From Candidatus Thalassarchaeum betae (GTDB lineage Archaea; Thermoplasmatota; Poseidoniia; Poseidoniales; Thalassarchaeaceae), in NCBI GenBank assembly GCA_003193925.1, contig PSPG01000004.1, forward strand, positions 62,001-126,000: a stretch of 64,000 bases of DNA, read 5' to 3'. Within the stretch, counting starts at the first letter, position 1, and each line of letters starts with the position of its first letter. Of the stretch, positions 44,079-52,269 are shown one piece after another. The translations under genes were made by a program, and so were the position numbers. The notes below the pieces were generated by a model, which saw nothing but the letters and a program-made list of their open reading frames with translations, was not told the origin of the DNA and ran no database searches.

Positions 44079-45408
44079 TGAGTGCTTCTATTTCATCAAT
44101 TGTCTTCGGACAATCCGAGGTCAGCACTACTGGACCGCCCTCGGTGATGAGTACGTCATCCTCTATACGCACCCCTATTCCGGAGTACCTCTCGGGAATC
44201 TCGACGTCCGTCCTCCAACTGCCGAAGTATAATCCCGGCTCGACGGTTAGGACCATGCCGGGCCCGAGGTCGCGCCCGGGCCCATCATCGCCTTGTCGGC
44301 CACCTCCGACATCGTGGACATCAAGTCCCAGCAAGTGCCCCGTACCGTGCATGAAGTAGTTCCTGTAGGGTCCGTCGAAGTCCTCCCCCAGAGCATCCTC
44401 TAGTGAGTAGTCTAGGATGCCGAGGTCAATCAATCCCTGAGCGAGTACGTTAGAAGTCGCATGGTGCATCGCGCTCCACGGTGAGCCTGCTTGGCATGCC
44501 TCAATTCCAGCCATTTGCGCCCTGAGGACGAGTTCGTAAATCTCTCGCTGTGCATCACTGAACCGCCCGTTCACCGGCCAGGTTCTCGTAATGTCGGATG
44601 CATATCCCTCGACCTCTGATCCGGCATCGACAAGGACGAGATCGCCGCCGGCGATAACAGCATTATTGGCATTGTAGTGGAGGATTGTGGCGTTATCACC
44701 GCCGCCAACTATTGTTGGGTAACTCCAACGGCTCTTGCTCGCGGTGAAATGTCTCTCGATGACGGCTTGTACCTGCCACTCTCCAATATCAGCATAAGCC
44801 GCTCGCATCGTCGCAACATGGGCCGCAGAGGCGATGTCTGCCGACTCCTGCATCAACTGGATCTCTCGATCGGACTTGCGTACCCGCATCTCATCGAGTA
44901 TCGAGGATGGGTCAGAAAGGCTCGTCGGGCCGATGTACTTGGTGTTGCTGTCACGCGACTTGGAGTTCACTGCGCTGTTCACCATCTCATCCAATATCGG
45001 ATTGAGGCCTGGGATTAGGTGAATCTGCTTGCAAGCCTCGAAGTGCTCTGCTACCGTTTTCTCCAGATCTTCCAGAGAATGAGCCTCATCGATGGGCCAC
45101 CCGGAGGCAGCGCCCTCTGTGCCAACCCTTCGACCCTCCCATATCTCGGTCTTGGTGTCTCGAGGTTGGACGAATAGCGAGGTCGTCCACGCGCCTGAGT
45201 CGTAATGAGACATCAGAACGGCTCCGGGCTCATTCCACCCACACAGATAGAGCATGTACGAACTGGCACGAAACGGGTAATGGACGTCATTGGAGCGATT
45301 CGCGTGGGGATTGGTGGGAATCAGCACCAAGCTGTCGGACGGAATCTGCCCTAGGAATTCAGACTGGCGCCCGCGATACTCGGCCTCGGAGAATGCAAGC
45401 TCAGCCAT
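44062..45408 (-). CDS. pepP: Xaa-Pro aminopeptidase
   Basis: The 448-residue protein is an aminopeptidase P: an N-terminal domain (SEFLGQIPSDSLVLIPT, RASSYMLYLCGWNEPGAVL) and a pita-bread metallopeptidase with its two-metal ligands in LVDAGSEVEGYASDITRTWP (two Asp), MHGTGHLLGLDVHD (His), TVEPGLY (Glu) and GVRIEDDV (Glu). ATG 45408 begins the domain directly; the frame is open to 45492, overlapping the previous gene. It lacks a signal peptide, so it acts in the cytoplasm on proline-containing peptides. Confidence 0.93.
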   Translation of the reverse strand: MAELAFSEAEYRGRQSEFLGQIPSDSLVLIPTNPHANRSNDVHYPFRASSYMLYLCGWNEPGAVLMSHYDSGAWTTSLFVQPRDTKTEIWEGRRVGTEGAASGWPIDEAHSLEDLEKTVAEHFEACKQIHLIPGLNPILDEMVNSAVNSKSRDSNTKYIGPTSLSDPSSILDEMRVRKSDREIQLMQESADIASAAHVATMRAAYADIGEWQVQAVIERHFTASKSRWSYPTIVGGGDNATILHYNANNAVIAGGDLVLVDAGSEVEGYASDITRTWPVNGRFSDAQREIYELVLRAQMAGIEACQAGSPWSAMHHATSNVLAQGLIDLGILDYSLEDALGEDFDGPYRNYFMHGTGHLLGLDVHDVGGGRQGDDGPGRDLGPGMVLTVEPGLYFGSWRTDVEIPERYSGIGVRIEDDVLITEGGPVVLTSDCPKTIDEIEALIGSDR

Positions 45409-45467
45409 ACGTCTCGCCGGGCTGTCGACTAGAGGCCCGTTCTTAGGGGTGTGGGAAGTCGAAGACG

Positions 45468-46970
45468 TCAGTTTTCGTTGCCGGACTTCCATTTCGGAAT
45501 GGACGCGGAATCGTCCGAAGAACGGTACCTCAGCAATATGGCCGAGACCATGAAGATGGCTGAAATCGCAAGGGCGATTAGCGGGTAGGGCAGGGGCTCG
45601 CTCACGTCGGGGTTGACCAATTGTACAGAGACGGTGCCGTACTCATCATCATCGTCGATGACGTCCAAAGTGAGAATTAGTTCGTCTCCGGCGCCCGAAG
45701 GCCAGGAAAGAGTTCTCTGGCAGCCCTCATACATTGGAGCGTAATCAATCTTCCAAACGCACCTCAACCCGGCTTGATCGTTAGCTGAGTCGACCGAGGC
45801 GGAAGCGTCCAAAGCCCATTCGCCGCCTGGGCTCAACTTGATGCTGTCACCATCTGAGACAGGACTGCCATCCACATACATCTTGGCCGTGGGTATGACG
45901 TTCTCCACAGTGAATGTCTTGACTGATGTGCTTGAAACCCCACCGGCGTCCATCACGCGCAGAGTCAGAGTGTATTCGCCGGAGGTCTCGCTGCCCATAG
46001 AGTAAGTGCCGAGGCCGTCCCCCATGACGATGTCGAGCGGTGTCGAACCAGTGTGTGAGGGCCTTCTCAGCACCCACATGTAATGCATGTCCTCCCTGCC
46101 CCATACCGGGTCGTTGGAGGCACTGCCGTCGAACAACAGATCGCCACTGCCCTCCAGCACGCTGTCTGGCCCCGCCAGTGTGATTGCCGGAGCAAGATTG
46201 TTGACCCGGATGGGCACGCAGGTCTGAGCGAAGGTAACCCCGGAGGGATCGTAGTTCTCGGCGTAGAAGGAGTGCCATCCATCATAGAGCCCCGAAATGT
46301 CGATCCTGTTCGAGAAAGAGCCATCTGGAATAATCACCAATAGATGTGAACTGAAATCGGAATCGGCCTCGATCATGCACACATCTGCCGCGTTGGAAGC
46401 CGACTTCGCGAAGAATCGGAGCTCCGGAGAAGTCCATACCATAGGGTGCGAACTCCAGCCTGAAGCGGTGAGTGAGTTGGAAACCCAATCCCCCGAGGCC
46501 GGAGAGTGGAGCATGATTGCTGACTTAGCCGTATCTCCGAGGAACAAAACTTGTCGGGCCTGCGATGTCTCCCCGGAAGCGGACTCCACTGTGACTGTGA
46601 GGTAGCAGGTGCATGGGGAGTACTCTGCCACATCGAGTTCCAGCGACCAGATCCAGATGGGCCTTGAACCCGATGAGTCGGCTTCCTCCAAAGTCGTCGA
46701 CAGATCCCCGCTGCCGAGCTCTGCCTCCTCGCCAATGCTCCATGTCACGTGAGGGGGCCTCTCTTCGTCCTCGACGAAACCTGTGATTACAGTAGTTTCG
46801 TTCGTGGTGAAGCCATTCTCGAAATCGAATCCGATGAGAGGAACATCGTCGGAATCCTCCGCGCTGACAGGGGTAAGAGTGGGGGACCACGCCGCTATAA
46901 GCAGCAAGACGACGAACAACCTAGGGGACTTCACAGCGTATGGCCGGACCAATTCCGTAATGAATCTCAT
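45468..46970 (-). CDS. Surface protein with PKD/Ig-like domains and a C-terminal anchor
   Basis: The 500-residue protein starts with a signal peptide (hydrophobic SPRLFVVLLLIAAWSPTLTPVSA). Beta-rich domains follow; two near 265-450 resemble PKD-type modules (GSGDLLFDGSASNDP...YTLTLRVMDAGG and WALDASASVDS...LILTLDVIDDD). A membrane helix (LPYPLIALAISAIFMVSAILL) ends it. It is presumably fixed outside the cell membrane. I take ATG 46970; the frame reaches 47030 inside the kinase gene. Confidence 0.75.
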   Translation of the reverse strand: MRFITELVRPYAVKSPRLFVVLLLIAAWSPTLTPVSAEDSDDVPLIGFDFENGFTTNETTVITGFVEDEERPPHVTWSIGEEAELGSGDLSTTLEEADSSGSRPIWIWSLELDVAEYSPCTCYLTVTVESASGETSQARQVLFLGDTAKSAIMLHSPASGDWVSNSLTASGWSSHPMVWTSPELRFFAKSASNAADVCMIEADSDFSSHLLVIIPDGSFSNRIDISGLYDGWHSFYAENYDPSGVTFAQTCVPIRVNNLAPAITLAGPDSVLEGSGDLLFDGSASNDPVWGREDMHYMWVLRRPSHTGSTPLDIVMGDGLGTYSMGSETSGEYTLTLRVMDAGGVSSTSVKTFTVENVIPTAKMYVDGSPVSDGDSIKLSPGGEWALDASASVDSANDQAGLRCVWKIDYAPMYEGCQRTLSWPSGAGDELILTLDVIDDDDEYGTVSVQLVNPDVSEPLPYPLIALAISAIFMVSAILLRYRSSDDSASIPKWKSGNEN

Positions 46971-46992
46971 GCCTAAATGATGATTGTTCCAA

Positions 46993-48051
46993 TCATCTGT
47001 CTGAAATCTGTAATTGCCACGCCAGCTCATCCAGCCAAATGCCTAGAGTGGTACGGTTGACGAACTCATGGCTGGCCTCGGCAGACAGCACGCATTCGCA
47101 GGCTGCGGCGGCCAGAGTGGCAGCATCGGCCATAGAATGTCCGTTGCCAAGCGCGGCCGCCAGAGCGGTGGCGGCTGCGTCGTGGAGGCCAATCTGCTGA
47201 AGAGGGGCGTCAGTGGAGCAAGGCAGGTGCATCGGCTCGCCATCCGCTTGGTAGAGAGTGACTCCGTGGACGCCGCCAAGCACTAGCATGGCCCCCCAGT
47301 CGTAAGTTTTGATCAGGCTCCTGGCAGCCTCTGCTTGGTCCGATGCAGTCAACCGGCGGCGAAGCAGGTCGAGTCCTCGAATCTCGAACAAGACGGCGTC
47401 GGCCCCCCTGCTCCTGTCGAGTCCGGTCAACTTGGGATCCATTATCACCGGAACGCCCGCACCGCTGGCCACCTTAATGAGAGATTGCGCACCATCTGTG
47501 GTCAGAACCCCCCTATCATAGTCGGAGAGCACGATGGCGCAGCTGTCCGATAGGGAAGACAGTGCCGAGGCCGTCAACGAAGCACTGACGCCTTCAGGTA
47601 GATCGTCACGTGGGCCACGGTCGGCCTGCAGGAGAATCTGACTCTTGTCCAGAAGGCTCTCGCGGCTCCCATAGAAGCGAATCTTGGTCAGAGTGCTCCG
47701 GCCTGGGACGATATCTATCCCAGATGTCCCTATGCCATCTGCAGACAGCTTCTCGATGATGACCCGGCCCTCCCTGTCGTCTCCGACGCAGCAGTGAAGG
47801 CTTACGGAAAGGCCGAGGGAATTGAGCCCCATCGCGATGTGCGCGGCAGCACCGGGTGTCTCCTCGGAACTCAGAATCTTGAGCACTGGGACGGGGGCTG
47901 TCGAATCCAAGTTGTTGGCAAATCCGTGATGGTACCTGTCCAGCATGACGTCACCGATCAGCGTGACCTTAGAGGAACCCATGCTCTCAAGCAGAGACCT
48001 GAGTCTCTTGAGAGCCTCAGCGCGCTCATGAACGTCGCCTTCGTCGGTCAT
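46993..48051 (-). CDS. PfkB-family carbohydrate kinase, HldA/RfaE-like
   Basis: The 352-residue protein has the HldA-type N-terminal motif LIGDVMLDRYHHG, TPGAAAHIAMGLNSLG (the usual GGAANVA block), LSDYDRGVL and VIMDPKL, all typical of heptose-7-phosphate kinases. The normal GAGD anion-hole and catalytic motif reads IGLHDAAATALAAAL. The aspartate is kept but the preceding glycines are changed. Substrate and activity are uncertain. The start at 48051 is one base from the possible EndA start on the other strand; ATG 47982 (MGSSKVTLIGD) is the shorter option. Confidence 0.75.
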   Translation of the reverse strand: MTDEGDVHERAEALKRLRSLLESMGSSKVTLIGDVMLDRYHHGFANNLDSTAPVPVLKILSSEETPGAAAHIAMGLNSLGLSVSLHCCVGDDREGRVIIEKLSADGIGTSGIDIVPGRSTLTKIRFYGSRESLLDKSQILLQADRGPRDDLPEGVSASLTASALSSLSDSCAIVLSDYDRGVLTTDGAQSLIKVASGAGVPVIMDPKLTGLDRSRGADAVLFEIRGLDLLRRRLTASDQAEAARSLIKTYDWGAMLVLGGVHGVTLYQADGEPMHLPCSTDAPLQQIGLHDAAATALAAALGNGHSMADAATLAAAACECVLSAEASHEFVNRTTLGIWLDELAWQLQISDR

Positions 48052-48076
48052 CGTGTCTGCGTGGCAGGCTCGACGG

Positions 48077-49153
48077 ATGATGTTTACGAGACCGGCGAAC
48101 TCAAAGCAGGAACCTTCTCGTCGGGGTGTGGTTCAGCACGACGAAGGCTGGTTCTACCAAGGTCAAGCGGCCCACAGGCTGTGGAACAAGTCGGCCATCG
48201 GGAGGTTGGTTGGAAGCGAGGGGCTACTACTCAGTTCCTCCGAAGTCATCTTCTGCCACGAGCACAGACACCTCGAGTGGCCGTTCGACTCATGGCTCTC
48301 CGAGCAACTGGGTGACAGACCCCGGCTGCTCGAAGAGGCAGCGATTCTCGAGGCTCTCAGAGTCCCGGGCAACAGGATTGTTGTGCATTCAAACTTCGAA
48401 GCCATGGGATTGTCCTCAGCGGCTGCGAGTTGGGGACTGAGATGGCCTTCAGAGGAACACCCGAGTACGAGCGAAGCGACATATGAGGTAAGATGGTACC
48501 ATGCGAGTGAGGAGCTGGACATTGAGGATCTGTTTGAATGGTCGGAGCAAGTCCGAGAAGGCGGCAGGATGGCCGAGGTGCTGGTGGTGGACGACGAGCA
48601 CGCGGTGGTGACCTACAGGGTCGGCGCTGTTGAGCCTGAAGGGGAGATGGGTGCTGTTCCAGATGATGACTTCGTGACTATCAGCGAACTAGGAGAGAGT
48701 TCCGGACTAGACAATGGAGGCAGTTTCATCCACTTCGAAGGAGATTGGCCAAATGACAGGGTCGGAATCCCATATCCCAGCGGCAGGATCATGGATCAAC
48801 AGGCCTCGGAATTGGTCGAGGCCATGGCTAACGGATCTGCTGGCAGTTTATCGATTGGGGCTAGCATCCTCGGTGACCTGCTGAACAGAGGGCTGCATCC
48901 GCGTCCCGGATTCAAGTACGGGACGAGATGGAGGTGCTACGACCGCCCGATGGGCGAGGACCACGCACCTTGGCTGGTCGTCCATCCCGCTGAAGGCCCT
49001 GTCGATTGGGAGGGTGCTTGCTTGGCCTCAAGACTCGCATCTGGGGTCAACAAGACCTGGTTGCATCCCCTGTTGGTGGAATCCGAATGGAGGTACCTAT
49101 CGATTACGAGGCCACCAGCTGACTCTCGCTGGAACAACCCTCACAGAAGGTGA
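48077..49153 (+). CDS. endA: tRNA-splicing endonuclease, duplicated-domain form
   Basis: EndA removes introns from tRNA precursors. The last 110 residues contain the catalytic domain: LLNRGLHPRPGFKYGTRWRCYDR (Tyr), EDHAPWLVVHP (His) and ASRLASGVNKTWLHP (Lys), the Y-H-K triad. The N-terminal half (DEGWFYQGQAAHRLWNKSAIGRLV then LLLSSSEVIFCHE) looks like a degenerate copy of the same unit, so the roughly 358 residues form the fused two-repeat type seen in euryarchaea. Starts are possible at GTG 48053 and ATG 48077; the latter leaves room for a promoter next to the divergent kinase. Confidence 0.85.
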   Translation: MMFTRPANSKQEPSRRGVVQHDEGWFYQGQAAHRLWNKSAIGRLVGSEGLLLSSSEVIFCHEHRHLEWPFDSWLSEQLGDRPRLLEEAAILEALRVPGNRIVVHSNFEAMGLSSAAASWGLRWPSEEHPSTSEATYEVRWYHASEELDIEDLFEWSEQVREGGRMAEVLVVDDEHAVVTYRVGAVEPEGEMGAVPDDDFVTISELGESSGLDNGGSFIHFEGDWPNDRVGIPYPSGRIMDQQASELVEAMANGSAGSLSIGASILGDLLNRGLHPRPGFKYGTRWRCYDRPMGEDHAPWLVVHPAEGPVDWEGACLASRLASGVNKTWLHPLLVESEWRYLSITRPPADSRWNNPHRR

Positions 49154-51139
49154 CTATTCGGACGGAGGCGGTTTGAGAACGTCTGTTCGTCCGCCGCCCG
49201 CTATCGAAATTGCGACAAGCACGGAAATGACCAGCAGGCCATTTGATGGCTGTGCTAGCCAAGCCAGCCAGCCATCCCCCGAGAACGGCGATTCAGCCTC
49301 GAGGAGCAACGGGATGCGCTGCTCTATGCCGCTGCTGTCTAACAAGACGAGTTCCCCGCGAGCGAGCATCCCCGGCTCGAGCAACCCTGCTGGATCTATG
49401 TCGAGAGTTATCGAGTCGCCTGCGGACAAGGTTCCTTGCGTGGCGGCCGTGGCGATTCTCTCGGCAGCTCCTTCCACAGCTATCGAGTAGGTGCGCTCAC
49501 CATCCCCCTCGTATTCAGGGGTGACTTGGACGGTGGAGGGAGAGTCCCAAGCGACGATGATCTCGAGCTGTGAGGTGGAAAGGCGATGGCCGACTCGGAA
49601 CCAATCGAGGTCTATGTCCGTCAGAGCCTCGCCCTCGCATCCTATGGTGCCTCGCAGGTTGCCATGATCGCTGGGGCCGTCCGGGCTATACAGAATCACT
49701 ATCTCGTACTCGCCTGAGGGAATCTCAATGTAATCGGGCTGAATCTGCCCTCCGCTCTGCGTCCACGATAGCGACACCTCCAATGTACATGGCTGAGAGG
49801 CTGTCACCTGAGCGTAGGATGACTCACCCGGAATGAGTTGGATGGGGTTGTGGGGAGTCAGGACATCGACGCTTGACTGCCCCGAGGGCTGGATGGCCAC
49901 AGTGGCACTGTCATCACCCAATGACTCGACTGTAGCAGTCCACTGAACCATTCTACCGCGGTTGTCCCGGATAATCATCCCACTATCTCCGAAAACTCCC
50001 CCCTCTGAGAACACGTCCCCTGGACTGCCGGTGTCCCTGCCTCTCTCGAGGGCTGCATCACCGTCGGCCTCGATGATCTTCACCCAAGCAGTGTCGGGGT
50101 CTGTGTTGACGAGGTTATCGAAGGAATTTCCGTTGTTCTCGTCCTGATGCTCGACTAGTATCCCGTGTCCCGGAAGGGCGGCATCGAACCCGGCATCCCC
50201 ACGGAAGGTGACCCACAGGGTCTCTCCGGGAGCGAGTTCGATCGATAGGGGCCGACCACCGGCAGAAATCGGTGACATCTCAAAACTGCCCCCGACGAGG
50301 GGGTCGACTGCGGTGGAACGGTGAGCGCCTATCAGTTCGAGAGTGGCCGAACCGGGCAAAGCGGGAATGTTTCCGTTGCCGTTCCAGTTGCCGCTGGCCA
50401 TTATGTCCCAGTCGCCCAGTCCGTTCCAATTGGAGGATGGCAGAACGCTGTGCACGTCGTAGAGGTCGAGCGCTCCCATCTGGTGGAGCATCTCGTGGAC
50501 CACCGTACCGATGCCCGAGTCCAAAGATGCAATGGTGTAATGGTTCACCGACCAGTCATCGAAGGACAGAGGCTCATCCAGCCAAGACATGTGGCTCCAG
50601 AGTGTATTGGCACCTCCTCCGGTCTCCTGAGCCCTTCCTGAATGGAGGATCAGCAGCCTGTCTATCGCACCGTCCCCGTTGAAGTCCCACTTGGAGAGGT
50701 CTTGGCCCTCCAGCATCGCCTTGCAGGCCTCCTCGACGAGTGCGGTAGCTCCTATGTCACGCTCGTCGGAGCTGTCCGCACCCCAATGCCCCTCTGATTG
50801 GGGCGCGGTCCACACGTCACCGTACATGGTGACCATGAGGGTAGATGCTCCGCCGCTCATCTGCTCGATGTAGCTAGTCGCTGAGCCCTCGCCTAAGAGG
50901 ATCGATTCAGCCTTGTTCTGGGAAAACGCCCTGTCAGGGAACTGGACCATGAGAACCAACCACTGCTCATCGCTCTGCAACTCAACCAGATCGAACGATT
51001 CGTCCGTCGGTTCGGCTATCTCAGCCTCTATCCAATCGTCTATCACATCCGGATTGAGATTGGCCCAGACGCCCATCATCAGCACGGCTGCTACGATGGC
51101 TGCGCGTGCCGCGTTCATGGACCCACGTCCATGAATCAC
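49154..51139 (-). CDS. Secreted M6-type metalloprotease with C-terminal anchor
   Basis: The 661-residue protein has an N-terminal signal segment (AARAAIVAAVLMMGVWA) and the zinc motif HEMLHQMGALDLYD (HExxH) with DWDIMASGNWNG after it, as in M6 immune-inhibitor-A peptidases. DFNGDGAIDRL looks like a calcium-binding loop. Beta-rich domains follow and a C-terminal membrane helix (SNGLLVISVLVAISIAGG). The protein should digest proteins outside the cell. No twin-arginine pair is visible in the signal, even though tatC is only five bases upstream. Confidence 0.87.
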   Translation of the reverse strand: MIHGRGSMNAARAAIVAAVLMMGVWANLNPDVIDDWIEAEIAEPTDESFDLVELQSDEQWLVLMVQFPDRAFSQNKAESILLGEGSATSYIEQMSGGASTLMVTMYGDVWTAPQSEGHWGADSSDERDIGATALVEEACKAMLEGQDLSKWDFNGDGAIDRLLILHSGRAQETGGGANTLWSHMSWLDEPLSFDDWSVNHYTIASLDSGIGTVVHEMLHQMGALDLYDVHSVLPSSNWNGLGDWDIMASGNWNGNGNIPALPGSATLELIGAHRSTAVDPLVGGSFEMSPISAGGRPLSIELAPGETLWVTFRGDAGFDAALPGHGILVEHQDENNGNSFDNLVNTDPDTAWVKIIEADGDAALERGRDTGSPGDVFSEGGVFGDSGMIIRDNRGRMVQWTATVESLGDDSATVAIQPSGQSSVDVLTPHNPIQLIPGESSYAQVTASQPCTLEVSLSWTQSGGQIQPDYIEIPSGEYEIVILYSPDGPSDHGNLRGTIGCEGEALTDIDLDWFRVGHRLSTSQLEIIVAWDSPSTVQVTPEYEGDGERTYSIAVEGAAERIATAATQGTLSAGDSITLDIDPAGLLEPGMLARGELVLLDSSGIEQRIPLLLEAESPFSGDGWLAWLAQPSNGLLVISVLVAISIAGGGRTDVLKPPPSE

Positions 51140-51143
51140 TCTT

Positions 51144-52268
51144 TCAATCCAATGCCGACAAGATTGGCTGATGCATCAAATCGCGGATGGAAGAGGCACG
51201 CCATGCCTCGTCAGAAGATTCTGGAGCGTCCAGCCAGCCCAATCCGCCATATTCGCAGCCCATGGAATCAAGCGAGGACCTGAGAGATGGAGGGAGGGGA
51301 GTCGCGTCGCATCCTGCGATGATAACATCCGAGAGTCTCTGATGCAGGACCAAGTCGGCCAACGCATCCTGCTCCGTCGGCTCTAGACAGAGGGCCGAGC
51401 ACCTGGGCGCGGCCACGCCCTCGTGAACGGTGCCTGATGGAAATCGTGGGCAAGCACCCTCGCAACCGCAGTCGATGAAGGCGACCCTGTGCACAGAGCC
51501 ATCCGAGGCGATCATGTCCTCGACATCGAACCTCCTGCGACCGAGCGGGGCTTCTGGCAAGGTGCGGGAGATTGCGTCAGCCACCGCCATGGATATGGCG
51601 GCGACTAGCAGCCTCAGGCCCTCGTACTCGACTGGGAGAGTGAGCAGCAAGAGTCCTCCGAAGATCAGCAGTATACGCACCCTGAGCCTCGCCTCACCGT
51701 GCTCCACGAGACCCAGCAAGCGAGCCATAGACAGAGAGAGGGTGGCGAGCATGACGGTTACGAGTAGCCAGGAGAACCCCAGAGCCAGTCTGAACAGAGC
51801 GCTGGCGTCGTATCTGGCTCCAACCCCCTCCAGAGCGTCAGCAGCCTCAGTTGCCTCGATGAACAGGGGAAGCAGGTAACCCCATGTCGCTAGGATCACC
51901 GCCGGGACCATGACCATACTCAGGCAAAGCAGGACTGAGAGCCAAGTGCGCTCACGGGGAAGCAGCCCTGGACGAGCGAATCGCTGCAACTGGAAAGACA
52001 GTACCGGCATCACAGTTAGGAGGGCGAGTAAGATGGCCAAGGACCAGCGTATCTCCAACCACTCGAAGGGAGAGTACACAGACAGGTCGAGCGAGGCGGC
52101 GCCCAATGGAAGCGAGTTCAGCCACGCTCGCATCAGCGAGTCGGTGCCATACGCCCATGCGATTGCTGCGATGGCAATCAGTATGGCGGATTTGCGTATT
52201 GAGCGATGCAACTCAGACAGATGCTCGGACAAGGGCCTACGCCTGTCGGAGGATACTGCGAGTGTCAT
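51144..52268 (-). CDS. tatC: TatC translocase with C-terminal cysteine-rich domain
   Basis: TatC is the signal-recognising core of the twin-arginine translocase. Residues 1-246 carry the family marks: LSEHLSELHRSIRK, then a first membrane helix, VYSPFEWLEIRW, QLQRFARPGLLPRERTWL, and six hydrophobic segments. Normal TatC stops here. This one continues for about 128 residues of soluble sequence with seven cysteines (about 267, 269, 273, 290, 294, 320, 338) in RVAFIDCGCEGACP, PRCSALCLEP and LSDVIIAGCDA. That pattern recalls the N-terminal domain of HdrA-type Fe-S flavoproteins. ATG 52268 is one base past the upstream stop; the longer frame to 52361 lies in that gene. Confidence 0.85.
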   Translation of the reverse strand: MTLAVSSDRRRPLSEHLSELHRSIRKSAILIAIAAIAWAYGTDSLMRAWLNSLPLGAASLDLSVYSPFEWLEIRWSLAILLALLTVMPVLSFQLQRFARPGLLPRERTWLSVLLCLSMVMVPAVILATWGYLLPLFIEATEAADALEGVGARYDASALFRLALGFSWLLVTVMLATLSLSMARLLGLVEHGEARLRVRILLIFGGLLLLTLPVEYEGLRLLVAAISMAVADAISRTLPEAPLGRRRFDVEDMIASDGSVHRVAFIDCGCEGACPRFPSGTVHEGVAAPRCSALCLEPTEQDALADLVLHQRLSDVIIAGCDATPLPPSLRSSLDSMGCEYGGLGWLDAPESSDEAWRASSIRDLMHQPILSALD

Positions 52269-52269
52269 A

